NCBI RefSeq assembly: GCF_000374185.1
Contig: NZ_KB910518.1
Span: 4,574,530-4,638,529 of the forward strand
Length of the DNA: 64,000 bases
Reading direction: 5' to 3'
Source of the DNA: Paenibacillus sp. HW567
Lineage (GTDB): Bacteria; Bacillota; Bacilli; Paenibacillales; Paenibacillaceae
Shown here: one piece after another, positions 43,648 to 52,309 of the stretch
Layout: every line of letters begins with the position of its first letter
How positions within the stretch are numbered: position 1 is the first letter of the stretch
Notes under the pieces: model-generated
What the model saw: the letters and a program-made list of their open reading frames with translations, nothing else
What the model was told of the DNA's origin: nothing
The model's database searches: none
Made by a program: the position numbers and the translations under genes

Positions 43648-45525
43648 TCAGACTATCGCTACGGCTTTGAATTTGCATACATCGAAGCAGACACCACACT
43701 TGATGCAGGCCGCCGTGTCGATGACAAACGGTTCCTTCATTTCGCCGGAGATCGCATCGTTCGGGCATTTTTTCGCGCAGAGGCTGCAGCCCCGGCATAG
43801 CTCAGGATCAATTTGATAAGAAATCAGGGATTTACAGACGCCAGCCGGACATTTGTTGTCGGCAATATGGGCCATGTACTCTTCACGAAAATATTTAATC
43901 GTAGACAATACCGGGTTGGGCGCAGTCTGGCCTAACGCACACAGAGATGCATTCTTGATCTGGACCGAGAGGTCCTCAAGCTTCTCCAGATCCTCAATAC
44001 AACCTTTGCCTCCCGTGATCTTATCGAGCAATTCAAGCAGACGTTTCGTACCTATGCGGCAGGGCGTACATTTACCGCAGGATTCATCGCGTGTGAAATC
44101 CAGGTAGAACCTTGCAACGTCAACCATACAGGTATCTTCGTCCATGATGATCATGCCGCCGGAGCCCATCATCGACCCCAGACTGGTCAGTGTGTCAAAA
44201 TCTATCGTGCAGTCCAGATGCTCTTCCGTCAGACAGCCGCCGGATGGACCACCGGTTTGGACCGCCTTGAATTTTTTGCCGCCCGGAATCCCGCCGCCAA
44301 TCTCAAAAATAACCTCACGCAGAGTTATGCCCATGGGCACTTCAACCAGGCCGGTGTTCACGACCTTTCCGCCCAGAGCAAATACTTTAGTGCCTTTAGA
44401 CTTCTCGGTTCCGATGCTTGCATACCACCGGGCACCGTGAAGAATAATTTGAGCGACATTAGCCAGCGTCTCCACATTGTTGATAATCGTCGGCTGACCC
44501 CACAGGCCTTCTACGGCCGGGAAAGGCGGTTTGGGCGTCGGCATCCCCCGGTGGCCTTCAATCGAGTGGATCAAAGCTGTTTCCTCACCGCAGACAAAAG
44601 CTCCGGCCCCCAGCCGCACATCAATGTTGAAGGCAAAGCCGGTTCCAAGGATATTATCACCGAGCAGCCCATACTCACGGGCTTGGTCAAGCGCTTTCAT
44701 AAAACGCTGGACAGCGATGGGATACTCTGCACGAACGTAGATAAAACCTTGATTTGAACCAATGGCATAACCGGCAATAGCCATCGCTTCAATTACAGAA
44801 TGCGGGTTGCCTTCGAGAATTGAGCGGTCCATAAAAGCCCCCGGGTCGCCTTCGTCCGCATTACAAATGACGTACTTCTGCTTCTTATCCTGCTTCGCCG
44901 CGAATTCCCACTTCAGCCCCGTGTTGAAGCCGCCGCCGCCTCGCCCCCGGAGACCGGACTGCTTAACCGTATCAATGACCTCTTGGCGGCTCATGGTCTT
45001 CAGCACCTGGTCCAGCGCTTTATAGCCGCTGCTTCCGATATACTCATCAATATTTTCCGGGTCAATGACACCGCAGTTGTGCAGGGCAATCCGTACTTGT
45101 TTTTTGTAAAATTCAGTTTCTTCAAAGTTCAGGAGTCCGCCGCCCTGTCTGGTCTTCTCGTAAATTTTCTTCTCATACGGTTTGCCTTGAAGCAGATGCT
45201 CTTCGACCAGCTTCGCAATATCCTTAACCTCGACGCGGCTGTAAAAAATCCCTTCCGGGTATACGATGACAACCGGGCCAAGCTCGCATAGGCCGAAGCA
45301 GCCTGTACGCACGACCTCCACCTGTTCCTGAATGCCGTGTTTTGCTATTTCCTGGTTCAATTCAGCGATGATTGTATTGGAATCCGACGATGTGCACCCC
45401 GTCCCCCCACACACCATTACGGATCTGAACTTGATGGAATCAGCGGTTTCTCCCGTGATTTTCCGGTTGCTGAGACGACCTTGCGTGAGTGTTTTGATTG
45501 CATCAAGATCCGTTAACAGCTTCAT
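43648..45525 (-). CDS. hydB: NuoF-like beta subunit of bifurcating [FeFe] hydrogenase (HydB/HndC)
   Basis: A 625-residue flavin subunit that exchanges electrons with NAD(H). An N-terminal thioredoxin-like [2Fe-2S] domain (about 35-120, with CGGTGC and CFGLC) precedes the FMN and NADH site: GRGGGGFNTGLKW near 193, NADEGDPGAFMDR near 220 and GAGAFVCGEETAL near 305. A [4Fe-4S] site follows at ESCGKCTPCRIGTKRL near 483, and the C-terminal extension holds two [4Fe-4S] motifs, CRGCSLCAKKCP and CIKCGVCFDVC (575-615). The extra ferredoxin domains separate it from complex I NuoF and mark the hydrogenase type. ATG 45525 has GGGAGG 7 bases upstream. It lies between the NuoE-like gene and hydA. Confidence 0.95.
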   Translation of the reverse strand: MKLLTDLDAIKTLTQGRLSNRKITGETADSIKFRSVMVCGGTGCTSSDSNTIIAELNQEIAKHGIQEQVEVVRTGCFGLCELGPVVIVYPEGIFYSRVEVKDIAKLVEEHLLQGKPYEKKIYEKTRQGGGLLNFEETEFYKKQVRIALHNCGVIDPENIDEYIGSSGYKALDQVLKTMSRQEVIDTVKQSGLRGRGGGGFNTGLKWEFAAKQDKKQKYVICNADEGDPGAFMDRSILEGNPHSVIEAMAIAGYAIGSNQGFIYVRAEYPIAVQRFMKALDQAREYGLLGDNILGTGFAFNIDVRLGAGAFVCGEETALIHSIEGHRGMPTPKPPFPAVEGLWGQPTIINNVETLANVAQIILHGARWYASIGTEKSKGTKVFALGGKVVNTGLVEVPMGITLREVIFEIGGGIPGGKKFKAVQTGGPSGGCLTEEHLDCTIDFDTLTSLGSMMGSGGMIIMDEDTCMVDVARFYLDFTRDESCGKCTPCRIGTKRLLELLDKITGGKGCIEDLEKLEDLSVQIKNASLCALGQTAPNPVLSTIKYFREEYMAHIADNKCPAGVCKSLISYQIDPELCRGCSLCAKKCPNDAISGEMKEPFVIDTAACIKCGVCFDVCKFKAVAIV

Positions 45526-45567
45526 GCCCATACCTCCCGTATCAAATGCGCATAAGGCGCAAGATCA

Positions 45568-46068
45568 TCATTTATATTCCTTCAGAATTTTTGGAATGCT
45601 GTTAGGAGCCAGCCGTCCATGCACCTTCTCGCCAATGGTCATGACAGGCGCAAGGCCGCAGGCCCCCAGGCAGCGGGTCGCTTCAAGTGTGAATTTGTTG
45701 TTCTCTGTGGTTCCCTGTACAGGCACTTTAAGCTCGGTGCTCAGACGGTCAAGCACACCTTGTGCGCCTTTGATATAACAAGCTGTCCCGAGGCACACAT
45801 GGATTACATTCTCCCCTTTAGGAGTAAGTGAGAAGAAATGATAAAACGACGCCACCCCATAGATTTCACTCATGGGCAAGTTAAGCTCTGTGGACACGAT
45901 CTGGAGCACATGCTCCGGCAGATAGCCGTAGATATCCTGAATTTCGTGGAGCACTGGAATCAGCGCCCCCTTGAGCATTTTGAACTGCGTGATTGCCGAC
46001 TGTACCTTCATCAGCTTCTCGTCAGCTTCGGCTACGCCTCCGCAGCTCTTGACCTGTTGATGTTCCAT
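45568..46068 (-). CDS. hydC: NuoE-like gamma subunit of bifurcating [FeFe] hydrogenase (HydC/HndA)
   Basis: A 166-residue thioredoxin-like [2Fe-2S] subunit of the NuoE family that passes electrons within the hydrogenase trimer. It has the helical N-terminal lead with GALIPVLHEIQDIYGYLP near 36-53, GVASFYHFF near 72, and four cluster cysteines: CLGTAC near 92-97 and CLGAC near 133-137. ATG 46068 is chosen because GGAGGGAG lies 8 bases upstream. It is the first hydrogenase structural gene, and a promoter with a Fur-like box lies about 80 bases upstream. Confidence 0.94.
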   Translation of the reverse strand: MEHQQVKSCGGVAEADEKLMKVQSAITQFKMLKGALIPVLHEIQDIYGYLPEHVLQIVSTELNLPMSEIYGVASFYHFFSLTPKGENVIHVCLGTACYIKGAQGVLDRLSTELKVPVQGTTENNKFTLEATRCLGACGLAPVMTIGEKVHGRLAPNSIPKILKEYK

Positions 46069-46143
46069 TAAGAACGCTCCCTCCACTCAAAGTAAAGATT
46101 TGGGCTTAGTATTGAAGAATGCAGCATCTTTTGCGGAAATTCC

Positions 46144-46171
46144 AATATAATGTATTGAGAATGATTTTCAG
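46144..46171 (-). promoter_or_regulatory. Candidate promoter of hydCBA with a Fur-like box in the spacer
   Basis: On the minus strand CTGAAA (46171-46166) and TATATT (46149-46144) are 16 bases apart. Between and overlapping them, 46156-46170 read TGAGAATGATTTTCA on the plus strand, a 7-1-7 inverted repeat differing from the TGATAATnATTATCA Fur consensus at two positions. This would let iron status control an iron-rich enzyme. PerR or another Fur-family protein is an alternative. Confidence 0.5.
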
Positions 46172-46181
46172 TTAGGGGGAA

Positions 46182-46209
46182 GAGGCCGAAGCCTTTACCT
46201 GTCGGCCTC
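46182..46209 (-). terminator. Hairpin after porAB
   Basis: Eight-bp stem GAGGCCGA/TCGGCCTC just past the porAB stop, with no clear T tract. It may separate the por unit from the hydrogenase unit or stabilise the 3' end. Confidence 0.45.
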
Positions 46210-46218
46210 CACAGAATC

Positions 46219-48510
46219 TTAGAGCAATGAATTCTCGTGTTTGAGCTTCAGCCTGCTCCAGCGGCGCTCGATTTCGGCTTCGAAGCTTTGCAGCAGCTCT
46301 TCATCCTTGAGCAAATGTTTGGTTTTACCCATTCCCTTCAGCCATTCCACTGCCGGGATGCGTTTACCCTTCAGTTCCGGGTTGTAGGTGATACTCGTGA
46401 TGCCCTGCTCAATTTCATACAGCGGGAAGAAGCAGGAATCAACAGCCGCCTTCACCAGGTCATGGCCGCTATGGTCAGAGGTTCTCCAGTTCAGCGGGCA
46501 GGCGCAGAGAAGCTTGCCGTAAGCCGTACCCACGTTATTGGCGTACCACTGGGCTTTGGCTGCTTTTTGCAGCATATCCTGCGGGCTCGATTCAGCAGCG
46601 GTGAACACATAGGGAATGTTGCAGGCCGCCAGAATTTGCGCTGTATCCTTGTGATGGCCCTTCTTGCCCTTTTGCGTTTTCCCCACCCCCGAGGTGCTGG
46701 TCAAGTGACCTACTGGCGTGGAGTAAGACAATTGTGATCCGGTGTTCATGTAACCCTCGTTATCGTATTCAAGGATGATCATCTTGTGGTTGCGAAGTGC
46801 CGCACCTATAGTTGCGCCCATCCCGATATCCATTCCCCCGTCGCCGGAGACCATGATGAAGGTAACATCGTCGCTCACCTGAACTTCGCCGCGGCGCTTC
46901 AATTCATAGAAGGCATCAACCATACCGGCCAAGGTAGCTGCGCCGTTCTGGAACAGGTTGTGTACGAAGGTCTGGTTGTGCGAGGAATACGGATAGCTTG
47001 CGGTTACAACATACGCACAGCCCGTTTGGAACAGGACCACCATGTCGCCTTCGATTCCTTTGAAGAACAGCTCCAGTGCAGAGAGTGCGCCGCAGCCGGG
47101 GCAGGCGCCATGTCCGGGAGCCAGCCGATGCGGCTTGGCAGTCAGTTGCCGGAGCGGCGGAAGCTTAACCTTCAGCAGACCGGTATCTTCACTTGGCGTG
47201 ACTTGGATGAGGCCGCTCTTGTAAGCACCGCCATGCAGCGGTTCATGAACCGGAGCAAGCGCATCCTTGGCGTCCCCGGGGTAGTGGCCATGATAGTCAA
47301 AAGGCTTCGCGGCATACCCCTTTTCTGCCGCATCTATAGCCAATTTAAAGAATGCTTCTGCATCATCCGCATAGAAATCCTTGCCGCCGAGACCAAAGAT
47401 GCGGGAAAGAATGATCGTCTTATTATCCGGATCTACTTGAAGTGCCGAGCGGATTTCGTGGGTGAGATTGCCGCCCTTGGCGCCATAGGAGTCCGCACGT
47501 TCACCGACAAGCAGCGCCTTGACGTTCTTAAGAGCTTGGCGCAATTGTTCCGCCGGGAACGGACGGATAATGTTCGGACGAACCAGCCCTGCTTTGATCC
47601 CTTTGGCACGAAGGGCGTCAACGGTATCCTTGGCGGATTCCCCTGCCGAGTTCAGCAGGAACACTGCTACTTCAGCATCCTCCATGCGATACAGGTCGAG
47701 AACCGGATACTCGCGCCCGGACAATAGAGCATACTCCCGCGCGACTTCCTCATAGACTTCACCCGCTTTTTCCAGCGCTTCGGATAACTGATAGTGGTTA
47801 TTCAGGAGGTCATCGCCGCCCATATGCGCACCAATGGTTACCGGACGTGAAGGATCTGAGACATTCGGATAATTGTGGTTGGGATTTGGACCGACGAAAT
47901 TCTGAACGACCCCGTTCTCTTTGAAGTATTGAACCTTGCGTTTTTGGTGGGAGGTGAAGAAGCCGTCATAAGCAACGATCACGGGCAGACGCACCTTAGA
48001 ATGCTCGGCAATTTTGAGTGCCAGGATGTTCATGTCATATACCGCTTGCGGTGTACTGGCCGTCAGGATGACCCACCCGGTATTAAGACCATAGTACAAG
48101 TCAGAGTGGTCTCCGCGAATATCCAGCGGTCCGCTGACAGCACGGGTAACGAGGTTCAGCACCATCGGGAAACGTGTTCCAGACTGGGTGGGGAGCTGCT
48201 CCAGCATATACAGGAAACCTTGGGAGCTGGTTGCATTGATGACGCGCGCACCCGCCATAGCGGCACCGTAGCATATCCCGGCAGAACCATGCTCGCCATC
48301 CGCTGCGATCAGCTCAATATCGTGCTGCCCCCTGGCTTTCATCTGGTCCAGGTATTGGGCCACTTCCGTAGAAGGCGTTATCGGAAAGTAACCCATGATG
48401 TGGTAATTGATCTGAGCGGCAGCGGTAGCCGCCATTTCATTGCCGGATTCGAAGCAGGTAACCTGCTCAGCCGGTACTGTCTTTGCTTGTGTATTTTCAC
48501 TAATCGACAT
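46219..48510 (-). CDS. porA: 2-oxoacid (pyruvate):ferredoxin oxidoreductase, fused alpha-beta subunit
   Basis: A 763-residue fusion of PorA (about 1-480) and PorB (about 490-763). It oxidatively decarboxylates pyruvate or another 2-oxoacid to acyl-CoA using thiamine diphosphate and reduces ferredoxin. The alpha part shows GYFPITPSTEVAQYLD near 33, the ADGEHGSAGICYGAAMAGAR block near 68, and RGDHSDLYYG near 115. The beta part has cluster cysteines in GACPGCGALSALE near 493, and the thiamine diphosphate and Mg site GDGGMDIGMG near 583 with NEGYMNTG about 25 residues later. ATG 48510 has GGGAGG 8 bases upstream. It follows the fused gamma-delta gene. Confidence 0.92.
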   Translation of the reverse strand: MSISENTQAKTVPAEQVTCFESGNEMAATAAAQINYHIMGYFPITPSTEVAQYLDQMKARGQHDIELIAADGEHGSAGICYGAAMAGARVINATSSQGFLYMLEQLPTQSGTRFPMVLNLVTRAVSGPLDIRGDHSDLYYGLNTGWVILTASTPQAVYDMNILALKIAEHSKVRLPVIVAYDGFFTSHQKRKVQYFKENGVVQNFVGPNPNHNYPNVSDPSRPVTIGAHMGGDDLLNNHYQLSEALEKAGEVYEEVAREYALLSGREYPVLDLYRMEDAEVAVFLLNSAGESAKDTVDALRAKGIKAGLVRPNIIRPFPAEQLRQALKNVKALLVGERADSYGAKGGNLTHEIRSALQVDPDNKTIILSRIFGLGGKDFYADDAEAFFKLAIDAAEKGYAAKPFDYHGHYPGDAKDALAPVHEPLHGGAYKSGLIQVTPSEDTGLLKVKLPPLRQLTAKPHRLAPGHGACPGCGALSALELFFKGIEGDMVVLFQTGCAYVVTASYPYSSHNQTFVHNLFQNGAATLAGMVDAFYELKRRGEVQVSDDVTFIMVSGDGGMDIGMGATIGAALRNHKMIILEYDNEGYMNTGSQLSYSTPVGHLTSTSGVGKTQKGKKGHHKDTAQILAACNIPYVFTAAESSPQDMLQKAAKAQWYANNVGTAYGKLLCACPLNWRTSDHSGHDLVKAAVDSCFFPLYEIEQGITSITYNPELKGKRIPAVEWLKGMGKTKHLLKDEELLQSFEAEIERRWSRLKLKHENSLL

Positions 48511-48530
48511 GGTCATATCCTCCCTTTCCA

Positions 48531-49523
48531 TTACTTGAACACTTGGGCTACACGATGCTGTTCGGCAAAACCAACCTCTTCCCGGATACTGGTGAGGGCT
48601 TCTGTCGGGCATACTTCGATGCATTTCAGGCAGCCTTTACAGTATTGATAGTCGATGCCGAGCAGGAATTGCTGTGGCCGTCCACGCTTGTCTTCGCCTT
48701 CCTCCCAGACAAAACAATTGTCAGGGCACACATTGTCGCAGGCCGCGCAGCTAATGCATGATTCAGTATCCAGCACAGGCAGCAGGCCTGCACGCGAGCC
48801 GCTCAAATCCTTGAGCGTACTGTTGCCCTGAGCCATAATCACGCCGCCTGGGAGCTGTGTCGCATAACCAAACGGAGATTTCGCGCGGATAAAAGGAGCC
48901 GCTTCAGTGCCTGCCGGCACCTCGTATGTTTTAAATTTCACTTCATTGTAGCCGCGGTCGAAGGTGCGGATGTTCGGCTCCACCAGATGCGGATATTTCT
49001 TCTCAAAGGTTCTGCGGATTACCTTGCGCATGGCTTCGGGATCAAGGAAGCCGCAGATACGGAACATCGCGCCAAGCATCGAGGTATTTACTTTCGTTTT
49101 CTCTTCAACGGCGATCCCCATGGCATCCACCAAAGCAACCGTACCGTATTCAAGCTTCAGGTCTGCCCGCACATCGTCGAAGTCCCGCGTGGTATTAACC
49201 AGAACAACTCCATCCGGCTGCATGCCGCTAACCACGTTAACCGTCTTATAGAGGGCTTCATGAAAAACCGCCACCAGATGCGGCTCTTCGATTGGACTGT
49301 GGTCCCTTATCTCAACCTCCGGGTCGCAGAAGCGGACAAAGGTTTTGATGGGCGTGCCCTTTTTCTCCGAGCCGTAAGACGAGAAGTTGGCTGCATTGAA
49401 TCCAAGCTCAAGTGCGCCGGTCTCGGCAAGCATTTTACCTGCAAGGTTGGCTCCAAGTCCGCCGATGGATTCAAGACGGATTTCGTAAAAGCCAAGCGCA
49501 TTCATTTTCGGCAAAGTAGACAT
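48531..49523 (-). CDS. porG: 2-oxoacid (pyruvate):ferredoxin oxidoreductase, fused gamma-delta subunit
   Basis: A 330-residue fusion of PorG (about 8-195) and the ferredoxin-like PorD (about 215-330). The gamma part opens with the family motif RLESIGGLGANLAGKML near 16 and contributes to CoA binding and subunit contacts. The delta part carries two [4Fe-4S] motifs, CISCAACDNVCP near 262 and CKGCLKCIEVCP near 300, which carry electrons to ferredoxin. GGAGGAG precedes the ATG. Together with the fused alpha-beta gene it gives a two-polypeptide enzyme. It lies between hydE and porAB. Confidence 0.92.
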   Translation of the reverse strand: MSTLPKMNALGFYEIRLESIGGLGANLAGKMLAETGALELGFNAANFSSYGSEKKGTPIKTFVRFCDPEVEIRDHSPIEEPHLVAVFHEALYKTVNVVSGMQPDGVVLVNTTRDFDDVRADLKLEYGTVALVDAMGIAVEEKTKVNTSMLGAMFRICGFLDPEAMRKVIRRTFEKKYPHLVEPNIRTFDRGYNEVKFKTYEVPAGTEAAPFIRAKSPFGYATQLPGGVIMAQGNSTLKDLSGSRAGLLPVLDTESCISCAACDNVCPDNCFVWEEGEDKRGRPQQFLLGIDYQYCKGCLKCIEVCPTEALTSIREEVGFAEQHRVAQVFK

Positions 49524-49614
49524 TAAATCTCCTCCTTAAAGCTTTGTCAGACAATAAAACGTGAAATTATTCACTTGCAATACTAAAAAATGATATCCGC
49601 AGCATTCGCTTTTA

Positions 49615-50664
49615 TCAGGTGTGCGTAATGAAGCTGCAGTGATCCCCTCTGCTGAGTTCAATCTTAAATCCGGCGGCTGCGATTCTCATTTCGATACAGC
49701 TCCTGCAGCGTGCAGCTTCGTCTCCCATACAAATCTTGTTCTCATAGAGGGCATATTTCTCGCGGACCTTCAAGGGGGATAGAATAGGCATAACTACATT
49801 GCTTCCCGCCAAAAGCGCCTTCTCTCTACCTTCTCTATCAAGAGACCCCATTGCCGTGGTAGCAGGCATCAACGCATCCGGAATAAGCAGTCTTGCCATA
49901 GCAATCATCACGAGCGTGTCTTCAACGGTTCCGCCTTGAGCAGCCTTTAGAGGAGTTGCGCTATGCGGGATGAAGGGTCCGATGCCGATCATCTCCGGGT
50001 GGAGCTCCTTCAGAAACAGCAGATCCTCTGCAAGATGCTCACAGGTCTGACCCGGAAGTCCTACCATGAACCCGGCTCCCACCTGATAGCCCATTTTTTT
50101 GAGCGTCCACAGGCAGTTCACACGGTTGTCATACGACATCCCCGGATGCAAAGCTTGGTACAGCGAACGTGAAGCCGCCTCATGCCGAAGCAAGTAACGG
50201 TCAGTCCCTGCATCAAAAAGCGCACGATAAAAGGCTTCGCTTCGCTCACCAATCGACAAGGTAATTGCCGCATCAGGATACTGTGCCTTCATGTTCTTGA
50301 CTAAGGAGATCATCCGTTCTTCCGTGAAATAACAATCCTCTCCGCTCTGTAAAACAAACGAACGATAGCCGAGACGGTACCCCTCTGCCGCACACTCCAG
50401 AATCTCTTCCTCCGTCAGCCGGTAACGCTCCGCTCTGGAGTTCGATCTGCGCAGGCCGCAGTACAGGCAATCTTGTTTGCAGAAGTTTGAAAATTCAATC
50501 AACCCCCGCATAAAAACGCTTTCATTATAAAACTTTTTCCGGGTTTGCACCGCCAAATCAAACAACCGATACTTGAGATCAGGAGTCAAATGCTTAAGGA
50601 AATAAATCATTTCTTCCTTAGTCAGCTCATGCTGCTCAAATAATTTGCCAAGCAAATCTCCCAT
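49615..50664 (-). CDS. hydE: [FeFe] hydrogenase maturation radical SAM enzyme HydE
   Basis: This 349-residue radical SAM protein acts on the HydG product to form the Fe(CO)2(CN) unit used for the diiron cluster. The SAM cluster motif CKQDCLYCGLR lies near residue 62-72, after a FMRGLIEFSNF strand. VLQSGED near 104, TLSIGER near 134, LRHEAAS near 158, GFMVGLPGQT near 197 and FIPHSATPL near 230 are HydE/PylB-family blocks. A C-terminal C-x-x-C pair with another Cys (CMGDEAARCRSC, near 313-325) may bind a second, non-essential cluster. GGAGG lies 10 bases before the ATG. It is the first gene of the hydrogen module. Confidence 0.94.
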   Translation of the reverse strand: MGDLLGKLFEQHELTKEEMIYFLKHLTPDLKYRLFDLAVQTRKKFYNESVFMRGLIEFSNFCKQDCLYCGLRRSNSRAERYRLTEEEILECAAEGYRLGYRSFVLQSGEDCYFTEERMISLVKNMKAQYPDAAITLSIGERSEAFYRALFDAGTDRYLLRHEAASRSLYQALHPGMSYDNRVNCLWTLKKMGYQVGAGFMVGLPGQTCEHLAEDLLFLKELHPEMIGIGPFIPHSATPLKAAQGGTVEDTLVMIAMARLLIPDALMPATTAMGSLDREGREKALLAGSNVVMPILSPLKVREKYALYENKICMGDEAARCRSCIEMRIAAAGFKIELSRGDHCSFITHT

Positions 50665-50739
50665 CGGACATATTCCTCCATCCCCTATGGCTGAATGAAT
50701 TACTATACACTATGCTGGGGTTATGGGTTAAATGACGGC

Positions 50740-50752
50740 TTGATCCGATCAT
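50740..50752. promoter_or_regulatory. Inverted repeat upstream of hydE
   Basis: TTGATCCGATCAT is a near-palindrome resembling CRP/FNR half-sites (TTGAT...ATCAA) but with a 3-base rather than 4-base spacer. A TATAGT element (50707-50702 on the minus strand) with a poor -35 lies between it and hydE, so an activator would be needed. Confidence 0.3.
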
Positions 50753-50789
50753 TTTTGGGTTCTTGCAAATTTTCCAAAAAGTGCAAAAA

Positions 50790-50824
50790 AAACAGCGGGT
50801 CTCCACTAACCGGAAACCCGCTGT
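50790..50824 (-). terminator. Rho-independent terminator of the RimJ-like gene
   Basis: Nine-bp perfect stem ACAGCGGGT/ACCCGCTGT (50792-50800 and 50816-50824) followed by T8 on the minus strand. Confidence 0.9.
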
Positions 50825-50859
50825 CAAGCTTGGGAATTCTGTTAAAACATCATTCTCCT

Positions 50860-51444
50860 CTAAAATTCAATTCCCCGCACCTTCGCATACACCTTCGAGT
50901 CATGCAATTCCCCGTCCATACCGCGGGTGCTGAGCCGCAGGATGCCATCCAGCGTAAAGCCCGCGCGCTCGGCAACGGCAGCGCTTTTGGCATTACGCCC
51001 GCTGCAGCGGATCTCGATCCGGTTCGCTTCAAGCTCCCGGATGGCAAACTCCACAACCCCGTTCACCGCCTCGGTTATGTATCCCTTGCCTGCGCAAGAG
51101 GTTCTGATCCAATATCCGGTCTCAAAACAGCGGGCGTCCCAGTCCACATGATGCAGACCGCTGCATCCGATAAACTTCCCGTCTGTTTTGTGAAAGATAA
51201 GCATGTTCAACTGTGTGCGCTTGAGGAAATTCAGCCGCGACTCCCTGACGAATTGCTCGGAGTCCGTAAGGGACGGCATACTTTGGGCAAAAGGCATCCA
51301 CGGCTTCAGCTCCTCCAGACTCTCCCCGATCGCCTCGTTCACCGCTGCCCCATCTCCCCACAGCGGAGCACGCACCAGCAAACGTTCAGTCTCGAAGCTC
51401 TCGGGAAAATCAAGCATAAGCGGGATAATGGATTCGGATTTCAT
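50860..51444 (-). CDS. GNAT N-acetyltransferase, RimJ/RimL type
   Basis: A 194-residue acetyltransferase of the family that acetylates ribosomal protein N-termini and other amines. It shows ETERLLVRAP near 18, IGCSGLHHVDWDARCFETGYWI near 93-114, the acetyl-CoA region CAGKGYITEAV near 118, and the closing NAKSAAVAERAGFTLDGILR near 150. The substrate is unknown; relatives include YdaF and serine acetylating toxin-resistance enzymes. It is monocistronic, with a strong terminator. Confidence 0.88.
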   Translation of the reverse strand: MKSESIIPLMLDFPESFETERLLVRAPLWGDGAAVNEAIGESLEELKPWMPFAQSMPSLTDSEQFVRESRLNFLKRTQLNMLIFHKTDGKFIGCSGLHHVDWDARCFETGYWIRTSCAGKGYITEAVNGVVEFAIRELEANRIEIRCSGRNAKSAAVAERAGFTLDGILRLSTRGMDGELHDSKVYAKVRGIEF

Positions 51445-51495
51445 AGTAGTATTAAGCCTCCTGTTCGGATTAGGATTTCTTTTGACGACTCCTGT

Positions 51496-52278
51496 CTAAG
51501 GTGCCTCATGACCAAGCTGAAGCTGCATCCCCGTTACCGCGAGCGTAACATTTCCCGGCAAAATGTAGTCTTTTCGCAAATCCACATCATGCGACATATG
51601 CGTGTACACGGCCCGGTGCGGACGTACAACCTTCAGCAGCTCCGCCGCCTCCGTCATATCATAGACAGAACGGGTGGACAGCTCTGCCGATTCATAGTAA
51701 AAGCTCGTCCCCAGCACCAGCAGCTCCGCTCCGTGCATGTGCTTCGTCTCCTCCGGTCCCAGGGAAATGGAGTCCGGGCAATAGACCCAGGCGTAGCCAT
51801 TCTTCTCCAGCCGGTAGGCGTAAGAATATCCGTTCTTGCCGTGGTTGACCCGCCAGGTGTTAATCTCCCAGCCGTCAAGAACAAGTCCGTCATCGCAAGG
51901 AATCATATCCATGTGGCTGACAAGCCACGGATATTGCCGCTGTATAACAGGAATTACCTCCGCTGGTGCGTACAGCTCGCCCCTACACCCCAGCCAGCGG
52001 CAGCTATCCGCCCATTCCGGCAGTCCGCCGATATGATCGAAATGGGCATGCGTCACCAGCAGCCTGCGCATGCTGCGCCGTCCCTGCATTTCCATCTGCC
52101 GCCGCCAGTCGGGACCGCAGTCAATCGCCCAGAAATCGCTGCCGTTATCTATGAGCACAGAGGAGCGCAGCCGAATATTTTGCCCGCCGCTTCTTGCCTC
52201 CATACAAGTCTCACAGCTACAGTACACCCGGGGTACGCCCATAGCATCCCCAGTCCCCAAAAACACCAATGTGTCCAT
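51496..52278 (-). CDS. MBL-fold metallo-hydrolase, PhnP-like phosphodiesterase
   Basis: A 260-residue metallo-beta-lactamase-fold enzyme. The N-terminus reads FLGTGDAMGVPRVYCSCETC (about 6-25), with the Cys-x-Cys-x-x-Cys zinc site typical of PhnP-like phosphodiesterases. The catalytic HAHFDH is near 77-82, a metal histidine near 145, and THMSHD near 232. PhnP opens cyclic phosphate esters of ribose; no phosphonate genes are nearby, so another phosphodiester or cyclic nucleotide may be the substrate. ATG 52278 has AAAGGGAG about 9 bases upstream. Confidence 0.87.
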   Translation of the reverse strand: MDTLVFLGTGDAMGVPRVYCSCETCMEARSGGQNIRLRSSVLIDNGSDFWAIDCGPDWRRQMEMQGRRSMRRLLVTHAHFDHIGGLPEWADSCRWLGCRGELYAPAEVIPVIQRQYPWLVSHMDMIPCDDGLVLDGWEINTWRVNHGKNGYSYAYRLEKNGYAWVYCPDSISLGPEETKHMHGAELLVLGTSFYYESAELSTRSVYDMTEAAELLKVVRPHRAVYTHMSHDVDLRKDYILPGNVTLAVTGMQLQLGHEAP

Positions 52279-52309
52279 AAGCAAGCTCTCCCTTTTGCCG
52301 TTGCGGATG

